Below, in pieces: positions 7,671-16,309 of a DNA stretch of 41,540 nucleotides (its first letter is position 1; each line of letters begins with the position of its first letter). The stretch comes from Rhizobium sp. ASV8. GTDB taxonomy: Bacteria > Pseudomonadota > Alphaproteobacteria > Rhizobiales > Rhizobiaceae. The notes beneath the pieces were generated by a model that saw only the letters and a list, made by a program, of their open reading frames with translations, was not told where the DNA came from and made no database searches. Location of the stretch: the NCBI RefSeq assembly GCF_016429255.1, contig NZ_JAELUG010000057.1:1-41540 (forward strand), written 5' to 3'. The position numbers and the translations under genes were made by a program.

Positions 7671-7783
7671 TCGATCCGGGTACAGGCACTTATCCGGGCC
7701 GCGTCGCCTCCGATATGCCGCGCAGGGACGAACAACAGGATGCTGACCACGGCGCGGTGGTGCATCTCGAGGGAATATAAAAC

Positions 7784-8536
7784 ATGAACATGGAAGCGGG
7801 TCACGTGGCGGGGGAGACCGCCGCGAAACGATATGCTGCGCGCATCGCGCAGCTTTCCTGGGATCAGATTGCCGTGGATCTCGACGCCTTTGGTGCCGCG
7901 GTGCTGCCAGGGCTGCTGTCTGCTGACGAGGTCAAGGTCGTGACGGACCTCTATTCTGATCCGACGCTCTCTCGCATCCCGGCGGCCGCCGAGCAGCGTG
8001 GATGGGGAGACGGCGACTATCGGTATTTCCAGTATCCCATGCCCGAGCTGGTCGATGGCGTGCGCGCGGCCCTTTATCCGCATCTCGTGCCGATCGCGAA
8101 TGCCTGGAACGAGCGTATGGAAATATCCGAACGTTACCCGCAGACACATCTGCAGTTTCTGGAGATGTGCCGCCGCGCAGGCCAAACGATCCCGACGTCG
8201 ATGCTGCTGGATCACGGTCTCGACCGTCGTAGCCTGCTGCACCAGGATCTTTACGGAGCGCATGCGTTCCCGCTGCAGACTGTGATTCAGCTCTCGCAGC
8301 CAGGGGAAGACTTCGCGGGCGGTGAATTCGTCATCACCGAGCAGCGTCCGAGGATGCAGACCCGCCCCGAGGTGATCACGCTCGGAAAGGGTGACGCTGT
8401 GGTCTTTGCCGTTTCCAATCGTCCGGTCGCGGGAACGCGGGGGACCTATCGTGTCAATCTGCGCCATTGCTTCAGCAAAGTCCGGGAAGGTCGTCAGCGC
8501 GCGCTGAGCATCGTCTTTCATGACGCGGCGGCATGA
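7784..8536 (+). CDS. Fe(II)/2-oxoglutarate oxygenase, COG3826 type
   Basis: This 250-residue protein resembles the uncharacterised COG3826 group of Fe(II)/2-oxoglutarate oxygenases, related to prolyl hydroxylases. The metal motif is LLHQDLYG (H153, D155). FPLQTVIQLSQPGEDFAGGE and the ITEQRPRMQTRPEV segment follow. The distal histidine is probably H228 in RVNLRHCFSKVREG, with a nearby arginine to hold 2-oxoglutarate. It ends in ALSIVFHDAA, the usual family end. The substrate is unknown; damaged nucleic acid or protein are both possible. It sits downstream of alkB, which uses the same chemistry, and is followed by a truncated paralogue. Confidence 0.82.
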   Translation: MNMEAGHVAGETAAKRYAARIAQLSWDQIAVDLDAFGAAVLPGLLSADEVKVVTDLYSDPTLSRIPAAAEQRGWGDGDYRYFQYPMPELVDGVRAALYPHLVPIANAWNERMEISERYPQTHLQFLEMCRRAGQTIPTSMLLDHGLDRRSLLHQDLYGAHAFPLQTVIQLSQPGEDFAGGEFVITEQRPRMQTRPEVITLGKGDAVVFAVSNRPVAGTRGTYRVNLRHCFSKVREGRQRALSIVFHDAAA

Positions 8537-8573
8537 TCGCCTGGCCCCCAAAGAAACTCATGGAGAACCGCAT

Positions 8574-8939
8574 ATGACCGTGCTCGTAGACGAAATATCG
8601 CAACAGCCGTGCAATTCGCTTGCCGATCGGATCGGCAAGGTCGACTGGACGAGAATGGAGACTGATCTTGCCCGTAACGGTTCGGCGGTCGCCGAGTGTC
8701 TTCTCACCCGGGATGAATGTGAGGCTCTCACATCCTTGTATCCGCAATCCGGGCTGTTTCGCAGCCGTATCGTCATGGGGCGCTACGCGTTCGGCAAGGG
8801 CGAATACCAGTATTTCAGCTATCCGCTACCCGACATGGTCACCATTCAGCACCCACCGATCATCTACGCGAGCAACGCCGCGGGGCTGTTGGGCAACAAT
8901 GGCGATATGATCGACCATTCGTGGTCGGTCAGTTCGTAG
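8574..8939 (+). pseudogene. Truncated paralogue of the COG3826 oxygenase
   Basis: The first 89 or so residues parallel the N-terminal part of the neighbouring oxygenase. Shared points are LADRIGKVDWTRMETDL against YAARIAQLSWDQIAVDL, LLTRDECEALTSLY, and GEYQYFSYPLPDMV against GDYRYFQYPMPELV. After about position 8840 the similarity stops and an unrelated tail of about 32 residues ends at 8939. The entire catalytic region (HxD, distal His, Arg) is missing, so it cannot be an active oxygenase. ATG 8574 has GGAGAA upstream. It looks like a tandem duplicate cut by deletion, though a short accessory protein cannot be excluded. Confidence 0.75.
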
Positions 8940-9011
8940 CGACGACGCGTCATCAAATGCCTCCTTATTTGGAAGCCTTGAATCACGGCAGGCGATAAGC
9001 GCCAAGCAATT

Positions 9012-9986
9012 TTATGAGTTTACGCCGCAGGATGATTGTACAGGCCGCGACGCTTCCGAAATCCGTCTCGTCTTCCGCGAGAACCTTTCCGCGTTTTCTA
9101 GAAAGAACCGCACGAGACGACGGATGCGGGGCGCTTCTGCGATTATCGGATCGTAAACCAGATAATAGCCAAAGTCCGTGTTCAAGCTGATATCGCCGAT
9201 GCGCACCAACAAGCCGGCCTCAAGCGATGGGGCCACGATGCAGGCGGAGCCGATGGCGACGCCCCGGCCGGCCTTGCAGGTTTGCAGGAGCATTTCGTAA
9301 TCGTTGAAGTTAGGCTTGCCGGCCTTGCCGGCGTCCCTTAGATTGAAGCGTTCGATCCAGAGCGACCAGTTCATTTCGGGGTCGACGTATTGCGATAACT
9401 GCAGCAGTGGCTCTTGTTGCACAATTGCATGAAAATCATCCTCAGGATATCGTTCTCGGGTCGCAGGTGCGCAGACGGGATAGAGTTGGTCGTCGAGGAG
9501 GCGCTCGGCGACAAAGCCCGGCCAGGAGCCGTTGCCATAGAGAATAGCGATGCCTGGTCCTTCGAAGGCAATCGGGGCATCGTTGCGGGCCGACTGGATT
9601 TCGATGGCGACGTTCAAATCGGCGGCCTCTGTGCCGGTCCAAAGCGGAATAACAAAGTTCGATAGCAGTGTCACGTGCGAGCGGATCGCCACTGATTCGC
9701 TTTTCCAGATTTCACTGATTGCTATGATCGTGTTCGATATTCGACCGAGCCCCGCCTCAACGGACTCGGCAAGTTGCTGGCCCGAGCGCGTCAGCGCGAT
9801 GGCATTGCCGTTGCGATGAAACAAGCGGCAGCCGATCATCTCTTCCAAATCGCGAATCTGCCGGCTGACTGCGGGTTGCGACACGTTCAGTTCCTGTGCC
9901 GCCTGGGTGAAACTGAGGTTACGGGCCGCTGCCTCAAATACGACGATGGAGCGCGGCGAGCCGACCTGATGCATGAAACCCTTCAT
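9012..9986 (-). CDS. LysR-family transcriptional regulator
   Basis: This 324-residue regulator has an N-terminal winged helix-turn-helix (about residues 18-75: NLSFTQAAQELNVSQPAVSR, then QIRDLEEMIGCRLFHR). A periplasmic-binding-protein-like effector domain follows. It is related to the GcvA-like group by its sequence style. It is transcribed divergently from the seven-gene catabolic operon starting at 10119, with a 132-bp intergenic region. This is the classic LysR layout, so it probably controls that operon in response to the transported compound or a pathway intermediate. The last residues (SRKTRRISEASRPVQSS) extend past the usual domain end. Confidence 0.93.
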   Translation of the reverse strand: MKGFMHQVGSPRSIVVFEAAARNLSFTQAAQELNVSQPAVSRQIRDLEEMIGCRLFHRNGNAIALTRSGQQLAESVEAGLGRISNTIIAISEIWKSESVAIRSHVTLLSNFVIPLWTGTEAADLNVAIEIQSARNDAPIAFEGPGIAILYGNGSWPGFVAERLLDDQLYPVCAPATRERYPEDDFHAIVQQEPLLQLSQYVDPEMNWSLWIERFNLRDAGKAGKPNFNDYEMLLQTCKAGRGVAIGSACIVAPSLEAGLLVRIGDISLNTDFGYYLVYDPIIAEAPRIRRLVRFFLENAERFSRKTRRISEASRPVQSSCGVNS

Positions 9987-10024
9987 AAGGACAGGTTATG
10001 GGGCGCCAACTCTTTCGTCAATGG

Positions 10025-10040
10025 CGTTCGCTCCGGAACG
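10025..10040. promoter_or_regulatory. Candidate LysR operator dyad
   Basis: The perfect dyad CGTTC-N6-GAACG lies between the divergent LysR gene and the catabolic operon, 38 nt from the LysR start. LysR proteins bind interrupted dyads in this position. It does not follow the strict T-N11-A spacing, so the assignment is tentative. Confidence 0.35.
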
Positions 10041-10118
10041 ATGGATTAATCAGCAAGAAGAACCCGGCGGTCGGGATGTCTTGCAGGCCCGATTGCACCG
10101 CAACAGGATAAACGCCCC

Positions 10119-10940
10119 ATGACTGATGGAACCTCCCACCTCTTGACGACGAAACAGGATCTCGCTGAGGGGCGGTGGCAAAAGATGTCTGAACCGAGAC
10201 TTGTGAAGCCGCCGTTGCATACCCCGGCCATCGGCCTGCTGGAACTGGCCACGGAAGTGGTGATGGCGCGGGAAATCCTGGCTTTCCTGCCGGCGAGCGC
10301 TGGAGTCTATGCCGGTCGAATGGAATTCAACGATGCGGCCGATATTGCGGGGCTGACAGCCGTATCGCAGGTTATTCCCGCTGCCGCCGACCTGCTGCCG
10401 GGGGCCGAATGGCTGCATGCGATTGTCTATGGTTGTACCTCCGGCACCATCGTGCTGGGCGAGGAACGGGTACATGATCTCATCAGCAAAAGCCGGCCGG
10501 GTGTTCCCGTCGTCACGCCGATCGGCGCCGTGCTGAAAGCATTGCGTGCACTCAAAGTCGGCCGGCTTGCCGTCGTCACGCCATATGTCGATGAGGTGAA
10601 CGTCCTCGTCGCCCAGACGCTGACGGGCGCGGGAATGGACATCGTCAGCGCCCGCACGCTCGGCCAGCTCACAGGCGCGCAGATGTATCTGACACCGCCG
10701 GAGGTCTTCCTGGAAGCGGCGCTTGCGGCCGATATGCCCGAGGCCGACGCGCTGTTCATATCCTGCACCGGCATCGCCGTCAGCCCCATCTTGAAGAAGC
10801 TGGAAGACAGGATCGGCAAACCCGTCGTTTCGAGCAACCAGGCGATCGCCTGGGAATGTTGCCGGCGCTCCGGTGTGTTGGCGGATCTCGCACAGCACGG
10901 GCGACTGTTCTCGCAGCCTTTGCCGCCATTACCGGCATAA
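10119..10940 (+). CDS. Asp/Glu racemase-fold enzyme (maleate isomerase / EutA-like)
   Basis: This 273-residue protein belongs to the Asp/Glu/hydantoin racemase superfamily, which uses two cysteines for acid-base chemistry. They are C106 in VYGCTSGT and C216 in FISCTGIA, placed as in maleate cis-trans isomerases and arylmalonate decarboxylases. The EutA protein encoded with ectoine uptake genes in Sinorhizobium is of the same fold. The first 28 residues may be an extension, since family similarity begins around HTPAIGLLELATEV. It heads an operon with an Ehu-like transporter, a tandem YjgF-fold protein and a deacylase, so it probably isomerises or racemises a transported acid. The exact reaction is unknown. 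Confidence 0.82.
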   Translation: MTDGTSHLLTTKQDLAEGRWQKMSEPRLVKPPLHTPAIGLLELATEVVMAREILAFLPASAGVYAGRMEFNDAADIAGLTAVSQVIPAAADLLPGAEWLHAIVYGCTSGTIVLGEERVHDLISKSRPGVPVVTPIGAVLKALRALKVGRLAVVTPYVDEVNVLVAQTLTGAGMDIVSARTLGQLTGAQMYLTPPEVFLEAALAADMPEADALFISCTGIAVSPILKKLEDRIGKPVVSSNQAIAWECCRRSGVLADLAQHGRLFSQPLPPLPA

Positions 10941-10982
10941 GCCATCGTTGTTCACAATCAAAAAACCAAAGGGGAACGAAAC

Positions 10983-11846
10983 ATGACTACACCAAGCATC
11001 ATTCACAAGACGCTCCGCCTTGCCGGCGCGGCCGCCGTCGTCGGCGCCCTTTCGGCGTCATCGGCCCTCGCCGGTGGCCTTCTGTACAAGGCAAAGAACG
11101 AGGGCCTTGCCGTTGCCTTCTACAACTACAATCCGAACTCCTTCTTCAACGACAAAGGCGAACTCGTCGGAACCGACCCCGACACTCTGAACGCCGTTCT
11201 CGCCGCGATGGGCGCGAAGATCGCTTCCACGCAGGACACAGAATGGGGCAATCTTATCCCGGGCCTCAAGGCCGGTCGTTTCGACGCGGTTGCGGCGGGC
11301 ATGTATATCACGCCGGAACGCTGCAAGGAGGTTGCCTTTTCAGAGCCGATATTCGGCGTGACGAACGCCATCGCCGTGCCGAAGGGTAACCCGAAGGGGA
11401 TTGCGAAGATCGAGGACATCGCGGCCAAGGGGCTAACGGTCGCGGTGATTGCCGGATCTGCTCATGTCGGCTATGCGGCGCTTGCCGGCATTCCGGCGGA
11501 CAAAGTTCTTCAAATTCCGGATACCGCCTCGGCTATCGCGGCGGTGCGGGCGGGCCGGGCGGATGCTTTCTTCGTCGATGCCGGCGGCATCAAGGCGCTT
11601 ATTGCGTCGGTGCCCGAGCAGGATTTCGAGATGACGAAACCGTTCAGCGAGATCAACGGACACATCGCCATGCCGCATGGCGCCATCGCCTTCCGCCCTG
11701 AGGATGCGGACTTCGTCATCGCGTTTAACAAATTCCTCGAGCAGCGTGTCAGAAGCCCGGAACATGTGAAGATGTTGGAGACCTATGGTCTCTCTGCCGA
11801 CGACCTGCCGCGCTACACCGCGGCGGAACTCTGCGCCGCAAAATGA
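10983..11846 (+). CDS. Polar amino acid ABC transporter, periplasmic binding protein (EhuB-like)
   Basis: This 287-residue family-3 solute-binding protein starts with a Sec signal peptide (hydrophobic residues about 13-30, likely cut after SALA). The binding domain includes GELVGTDPDTLNAVLAAMG, WGNLIPGLKAGRFDAVAAGM and YITPERCKEVAFSEP. The last stretch closely resembles the ectoine-binding protein EhuB of rhizobia. The protein would capture a small zwitterionic or amino acid ligand in the periplasm. The start has AAGGGGAACGAAAC before ATG, a good ribosome site. It precedes two permeases and an ATPase in one operon. Confidence 0.9.
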   Translation: MTTPSIIHKTLRLAGAAAVVGALSASSALAGGLLYKAKNEGLAVAFYNYNPNSFFNDKGELVGTDPDTLNAVLAAMGAKIASTQDTEWGNLIPGLKAGRFDAVAAGMYITPERCKEVAFSEPIFGVTNAIAVPKGNPKGIAKIEDIAAKGLTVAVIAGSAHVGYAALAGIPADKVLQIPDTASAIAAVRAGRADAFFVDAGGIKALIASVPEQDFEMTKPFSEINGHIAMPHGAIAFRPEDADFVIAFNKFLEQRVRSPEHVKMLETYGLSADDLPRYTAAELCAAK

Positions 11847-11906
11847 CGGGAAAGACGCCCGGCAGCGCCGGGCGCGCTTCACCGTCGAATCAAGGTTTCT
11901 GCTGGG

Positions 11907-12632
11907 ATGAACACCGTTCGAATATCTGCCCTCGTCGGGGCAATTTTCTTTCTGATTGGGTTGGCCTTCGCCACGTTTTCCGAGCTCAAGGTCTTCCTGC
12001 CTGCCCTCCTGAAGGGACTTGTCGTCACGCTTCAGGTTTCGGCGCTCTCCTTCTTACTTTTCCTTTCTTGCTCCGTGCTTGCGGCGCTCGGACGGACCAG
12101 CGCGAGCATGGCGTTACGGTTTCTCGCGGGCGTCTATGTCGAGATCTTCCGGGGTACCTCGCTGCTCGTGCAACTGTTCTGGCTATTCTTCGTTCTGCCG
12201 AAGTTCGGGGTGGTCCTAATGCCGATGACGGCTGCCGTGCTCGGCATGGGACTCAATTTCGGTGCCTATGGCGCAGAAGTGGTGCGCGGCGCGATTTCCT
12301 CCGTGCCGCGCGGTCAGAGCGAAGCCTGTATCGCGCTCAACATGCCTGAATGGAAGCGGCTTTTCCGGATCGTCCTGCCGCAGGCCTTTGTCATCATGGT
12401 GCCTGGGATGACGAATCAGACGATCGAACTCGTCAAAGCGACGGCGATGGTCTCGGCTGTCACGCTGGTCGACGTGACCTCCGCTGCCGTCAAACAAAAT
12501 CTCATTCACTACCGAACCGTCGAGATCTTCCTGATCACAATGCTGCTCTACTACTGCCTCTGCCAGATTGTGCGCTACGGATCGAAGCTGTTGGAGGTGC
12601 GCGTATCGCGCTATCGCGGAGCGCTCGGCTGA
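11907..12632 (+). CDS. ABC transporter permease (HisM/EhuC-like), first subunit
   Basis: This 241-residue inner-membrane protein belongs to the polar amino acid permease family. Hydrophobic helices are visible at about residues 7-27, 34-60, 85-120, 155-185 and 200-222. The ATPase-docking EAA loop reads EVVRGAISSVPRGQSEACIA (about residues 124-143). The FRGTSLLVQLFWLFFVLPKF segment is typical of this family. The stop codon overlaps the start of the second permease in TGATG, so the two are translationally coupled and probably form a heterodimeric channel. Confidence 0.92.
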   Translation: MNTVRISALVGAIFFLIGLAFATFSELKVFLPALLKGLVVTLQVSALSFLLFLSCSVLAALGRTSASMALRFLAGVYVEIFRGTSLLVQLFWLFFVLPKFGVVLMPMTAAVLGMGLNFGAYGAEVVRGAISSVPRGQSEACIALNMPEWKRLFRIVLPQAFVIMVPGMTNQTIELVKATAMVSAVTLVDVTSAAVKQNLIHYRTVEIFLITMLLYYCLCQIVRYGSKLLEVRVSRYRGALG

Positions 12633-13297
12633 TGGATTGGGATTGGACGTTCGCAAGCCATACAGTCATGCCGCGGTTGCTCTTGGGCATGATCACGACG
12701 ATCGAGGTTACGGTGCTGTCCTTCGTTGTGGCGATCCTGCTGGGCATGCCGCTCATGCTGCTACGTGTCGGCAAGAACCGGGTCGTCGCCGCCATCGTCG
12801 GCGAATTAGTCGAGTTCCTGCGCTCGACGCCGCTGCTCGTGCAGATATTTTTCCTCTTTTACCTTCTCCCGCAGGCAGGCTTCACTCTGCCGCCGATGAC
12901 CACCGGTGTCCTGACGATCGGGCTATACTATGCTGCGCTTTGCTCGGAGGTTTTCCGGGCTGGTTTCGAGGCGGTTCCGCGGGGTCAATGGGAGGCCTGC
13001 ACGGCGCTCAATCTTGGTCGCTACCGGACGCTGCGCGATGTCGTCGTGCCGCAAATGCTGCCGCCGATCGTGCCTTCGCTCGGCAACTACCTGATTGTGA
13101 TCTTCAAGGAGACGCCGTTGCTTTCCTTTGTCGCCGTCCCCGAGATGATGCAGGCGGCAAAGCTCGTCGGCGCCCAATTCTACCGCTTCTCTGAAGCCAT
13201 CAGCCTGACCGGTCTGCTCTTTCTCATTCTCAGTCTCATCTCGGCGGCGCTCGTGCGCTGGGTCGAGTTCATTGTCAACAGGAGGATCTACCGTTGA
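12632..13297 (+). CDS. ABC transporter permease (HisM/EhuD-like), second subunit
   Basis: This 221-residue permease pairs with the preceding one. The start ATG at 12632 overlaps the previous stop by one base. Translation from here gives MDWDWTFASHTVMPRLLLGM, the expected short N-terminus; an in-frame reading further upstream overlaps the first permease and is discarded. Family features are LVEFLRSTPLLVQIFFLFYL and the EAA loop EVFRAGFEAVPRGQWEACTA. Four to five membrane helices are visible. The C-terminal end overlaps the ATPase start by four bases. Confidence 0.92.
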   Translation: MDWDWTFASHTVMPRLLLGMITTIEVTVLSFVVAILLGMPLMLLRVGKNRVVAAIVGELVEFLRSTPLLVQIFFLFYLLPQAGFTLPPMTTGVLTIGLYYAALCSEVFRAGFEAVPRGQWEACTALNLGRYRTLRDVVVPQMLPPIVPSLGNYLIVIFKETPLLSFVAVPEMMQAAKLVGAQFYRFSEAISLTGLLFLILSLISAALVRWVEFIVNRRIYR

Positions 13298-14070
13298 ACT
13301 CGCCGAAAATCAGGTTCGAGAACGTCACCAAACGATATGGGCAATTGACGGTTCTCGATGGTCTGGACCTCGACATTGCTCCCGGCGAGGTTGTTGCCGT
13401 TATCGGTCCATCCGGTTCCGGCAAGACCACAGTGCTGCGCGTCCTGATGACGCTTGAACGGATCAACGAGGGGGTGATCTGGATCGATGGCGAGCCAATG
13501 AATAAAATGCGGCACGGCGACGCGCTCGTTGCAGCAAACAGCACGCATGTTCGCAAGCTCCGCTCGAAGATCGGCATGGTATTCCAGAGCTTCAACCTCT
13601 TTCCACATATGACGGTGCTCGGCAATTGTATCGAGGCGCCGATTCATTCGCTTGGCTTGCCGAAGGCGGAGGCGGTGGCACGTGCTGAAGCCCTGTTGGC
13701 AAAGGTGGGGCTCGCTGATAAGCGGAACCATTATCCAGCCCAAATCTCCGGCGGTCAGCAACAGCGTGTGGCGATCGCCCGGGCTCTCGCCATGCAGCCG
13801 GAAATCCTGCTGTTCGACGAGCCCACCTCCGCGCTCGATCCGGAAATGGTCGGCGAGGTTCTGGAGGTGATCCGCGACCTGGCGCGCACGCATTCCTACA
13901 CGATGCTGCTTGTGACACATCAGATGGGGTTTGCGCGCGAAGTGGCCGATCGGGTCTGTTTCTTCGAGGGCGGCAAATTCATCGAGCAGGGCAAGCCGGA
14001 TGCCTTCTTCACAAAGCCGCAAAGCCCGCGCGCGGCGCAGTTTCTCTCCAAGGTCTTGCAGGCAGGCTGA
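13294..14070 (+). CDS. Polar amino acid ABC transporter ATPase (EhuA/GlnQ-like)
   Basis: This 258-residue ATPase powers uptake. The Walker A motif GPSGSGKT is at residues 38-45, the Q-loop glutamine is Q98 (VFQSFNLFPH), the signature ISGGQQQ starts at 151, Walker B ILLFDE is at 171-176 and the switch histidine lies in LLVTHQMGFA. The length is normal for the GlnQ/HisP group. The start is TTG at 13294 (TTGA overlap with the second permease stop), preceded by AGGAGG about 9 nt upstream. Operon position and coupling mark it as the motor of the transporter encoded just before. Confidence 0.95.
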   Translation: MNSPKIRFENVTKRYGQLTVLDGLDLDIAPGEVVAVIGPSGSGKTTVLRVLMTLERINEGVIWIDGEPMNKMRHGDALVAANSTHVRKLRSKIGMVFQSFNLFPHMTVLGNCIEAPIHSLGLPKAEAVARAEALLAKVGLADKRNHYPAQISGGQQQRVAIARALAMQPEILLFDEPTSALDPEMVGEVLEVIRDLARTHSYTMLLVTHQMGFAREVADRVCFFEGGKFIEQGKPDAFFTKPQSPRAAQFLSKVLQAG

Positions 14071-14078
14071 GATTTTCC

Positions 14079-14960
14079 ATGAGCAACACATCGCCGTCAT
14101 TCTTGCCCTTCGACAATGTCTGGAAAATGCGTATCGAACATCCCTACTCGCTTGTCGTGAAGGACGGAGCACTTCTCTGGTCTTGCGGCCAGTGCCCGCT
14201 CGACCGGGAGGGTGCGGTTCTGTTTCCAGGCAATTTGCTTGCTCAGGCGGAAGCCGTGGCAGGCTTCATCGAACGCTATCTGAACGAAATGCAATGCGCC
14301 ACCACCAGCATCGGCCGCCTAGTCGTCTATTATGTGAAAACTGCGCACAGGGACGCAGCGCGTTTGAGGGGACTGTTCCACCGAGCGTTCGGGCAATCGG
14401 TTCACGTCATTCCGGTCGCCGTTCCGCATTTCTACTATGACGGCATGGTGATCGAGGTCGATGTATTTGCCTCGGACGAGAAGACGGGCAACATCCGTCT
14501 TGGCGATGAGCAAAGCGGACTTACGCTGGACGTATCCGACGCCGACGCGGATATCATGGCGGAGTTGACATTCACCAAAGCTCCAGTCTCGGAGTGTCGA
14601 CCGGCCGCTGAAGCCGAAGCTCAATCGACGTTGCTGCGCATGGGAGGTGGCTATTTCCACCTGGCAGCTGTGGATGCATCACCCGATCGTGGTCTTGTGG
14701 AGCAGACTGCTAGGATCATGAAGGCGGTCGAGGCGATGTTTGTGGACACAGGCTTGAGCTTCCGGGACGTGCGCAAGGCGACCACGTGCTACATTGCCAG
14801 TAGCTCGGCTGATGACCTGCACGCCAATATGTCGGTCCGCAACCGCTATTACTTGAAGCCAGGTCCAGCTTCGACCGGACTGCCTGTCGAAGGTTTGCTG
14901 CTTCCAGGGGCGAAGGTCTCGGTTAGCCTCTTTGGAGTGGTCTCTAATCATGGTCGCTGA
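14079..14960 (+). CDS. Tandem YjgF/RidA-fold protein
   Basis: This 293-residue protein has two YjgF/YER057c/UK114-like domains, roughly residues 15-135 and 155-290. Single-domain RidA proteins hydrolyse reactive enamines and imines with a conserved arginine in an RS/RT motif. At that place the second domain reads PGPASTGLPVEGLLLPGAKV, with no arginine, and domain one also lacks it. So it is not a standard RidA deaminase. The ASTG pattern recalls chorismatase-like YjgF relatives (FkbO/Hyg5 group), but I cannot assign that activity. It starts 8 nt after the ATPase gene and overlaps the deacylase gene, so it belongs to the catabolic operon. Confidence 0.8.
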   Translation: MSNTSPSFLPFDNVWKMRIEHPYSLVVKDGALLWSCGQCPLDREGAVLFPGNLLAQAEAVAGFIERYLNEMQCATTSIGRLVVYYVKTAHRDAARLRGLFHRAFGQSVHVIPVAVPHFYYDGMVIEVDVFASDEKTGNIRLGDEQSGLTLDVSDADADIMAELTFTKAPVSECRPAAEAEAQSTLLRMGGGYFHLAAVDASPDRGLVEQTARIMKAVEAMFVDTGLSFRDVRKATTCYIASSSADDLHANMSVRNRYYLKPGPASTGLPVEGLLLPGAKVSVSLFGVVSNHGR

Positions 14961-16065
14961 GCGGATCGACGTTACCGGAGAGGCGCTTGTCGTGCATCGT
15001 TTCGGCATCCCTGGTAGCCGCCCTAAGGTGTACCTGCAGGGTGCCCTTCACGCCGACGAGGTTTCAGCCACTGTGGCACTCGTCGAACTCGTCGGCTTGT
15101 TGCAGGTGGCGGACGCCGCAGGCGAGATCTGCGGCGAGGTCATCGTTCTGCCGCATTGCAATCCTCTCGGGGCGAAGCAATTCATCCTTGGTCGCCATGC
15201 GGGCCGCTTCTCGCTCGACGGCCGAAACTTCAACCGCGCATTCCCGCAGATAGGAGAGAGGGTGGTTGAGCAACTGAAATTACTAGGCCCCGATCGGCAG
15301 ACAACCGCCGAAGCGCTGCGCATCGGCACGCAGATCTTCGACAGCCTTACGCGTGTGGGCGCACCCGTCGAGCGTCTACAAGCCGCCTTAATGAGGTTGG
15401 CTTGGGGTTCTGACGTGATTGTCGATATCCATGCTGATATGGAAGCCATCCTCCACCTCTATACCTCCGAGAAATCTTGGCCGGTGTTCCAGCCTCTGAC
15501 ACGAGGGCTCGACATCCCCATCGTAATCCTATCGGATAAACCGGCAGACTCTCCGTTCGACGAGGTGCATGACGAGACGTGGACTATCATCAATTTGCTT
15601 CTCGGCGAAAGCGTGGATCATCCCAAGATCCAAACCGCGGTTTGTACCCTGGAGCTACGTGGACTTTCCGATGTTTCGGCGGAGTTGGCGTCGTCCGACA
15701 GCCAGGCGCTTCTCGATTTCCTCATTCACTCAGGCGCCATAACCGGAACCAGCGAAACCAACGACGACGCGGCTCCGCTCCTCACTACGCTCGACGCTGT
15801 TGACGTAGTGAGGAGTCCGACGACCGGCGTGGTCATCCACTTGAAACCGCTTGGAGCAAAAGTCTCTGCCGGTGACAACGTCGCGCGGCTATACGATCCG
15901 TCTAAACCCGACCCTGAGGCGAGTTGGCAGGATGTTATCGCTCACAAAGACGGCATCGTGTTCGCGCGCTGGCATCAGCGCATGATCCAGGCCGGCATGG
16001 CTGTGGTCAAGATCGCGAGCTTAAGTAGATGGGGTTCTTACGAACCGGGACGATTACTCGATTGA
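14950..16065 (+). CDS. Succinylglutamate desuccinylase/aspartoacylase-family zinc hydrolase (M14-like)
   Basis: This 371-residue zinc enzyme is predicted to cleave an N-acyl group from an amino acid-like substrate. The zinc ligands are H34 and E37 (GALHADEVSA) and H161 (VIVDIHADME). The substrate-carboxylate residues are R92 and N93 in DGRNFNRAFP, and a likely catalytic glutamate is E235 in CTLELRG. The C-terminal part (from about residue 285) has a lipoyl-like beta fold. EutE/DoeB of ectoine breakdown is in the same superfamily, but this protein looks like a different branch. ATG 14950 overlaps the preceding gene by 11 nt, which points to coupled translation. It is the last gene of the operon. 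Confidence 0.85.
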   Translation: MVAERIDVTGEALVVHRFGIPGSRPKVYLQGALHADEVSATVALVELVGLLQVADAAGEICGEVIVLPHCNPLGAKQFILGRHAGRFSLDGRNFNRAFPQIGERVVEQLKLLGPDRQTTAEALRIGTQIFDSLTRVGAPVERLQAALMRLAWGSDVIVDIHADMEAILHLYTSEKSWPVFQPLTRGLDIPIVILSDKPADSPFDEVHDETWTIINLLLGESVDHPKIQTAVCTLELRGLSDVSAELASSDSQALLDFLIHSGAITGTSETNDDAAPLLTTLDAVDVVRSPTTGVVIHLKPLGAKVSAGDNVARLYDPSKPDPEASWQDVIAHKDGIVFARWHQRMIQAGMAVVKIASLSRWGSYEPGRLLD

Positions 16066-16079
16066 GACAGGCTTTCCAA

Positions 16080-16098
16080 GGGGGCCGGTTCGGCCCTC
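16080..16098 (+). terminator. Possible terminator hairpin after the catabolic operon
   Basis: GGGGGCCG (16080-16087) pairs with CGGCCCTC (16091-16098) around a 3-nt loop, with one G-T pair. It lies 14 nt after the last operon gene. There is no T-run downstream, so it may be Rho-assisted or only an mRNA 3'-end stabiliser. Confidence 0.35.
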
Positions 16099-16309
16099 CT
16101 CAAGAGCAAAGTCTGCGCAACAGATGTCGTGAGAGCGACTGACTGTCGTAGTCAGGTCTCAGCAAAATTCAACAGCCTAATGCACTTTCGCTACGTCAAT
16201 GAGGGCTTGGACGGCATCGAAGCCTAAGATTTCGGCGAGCTCCAGAAATTCCATCACAACCACCCGTCGCTGCCCACTCTCAAGGCGTGCCATGAAGGAT
16301 AGTTCATCC

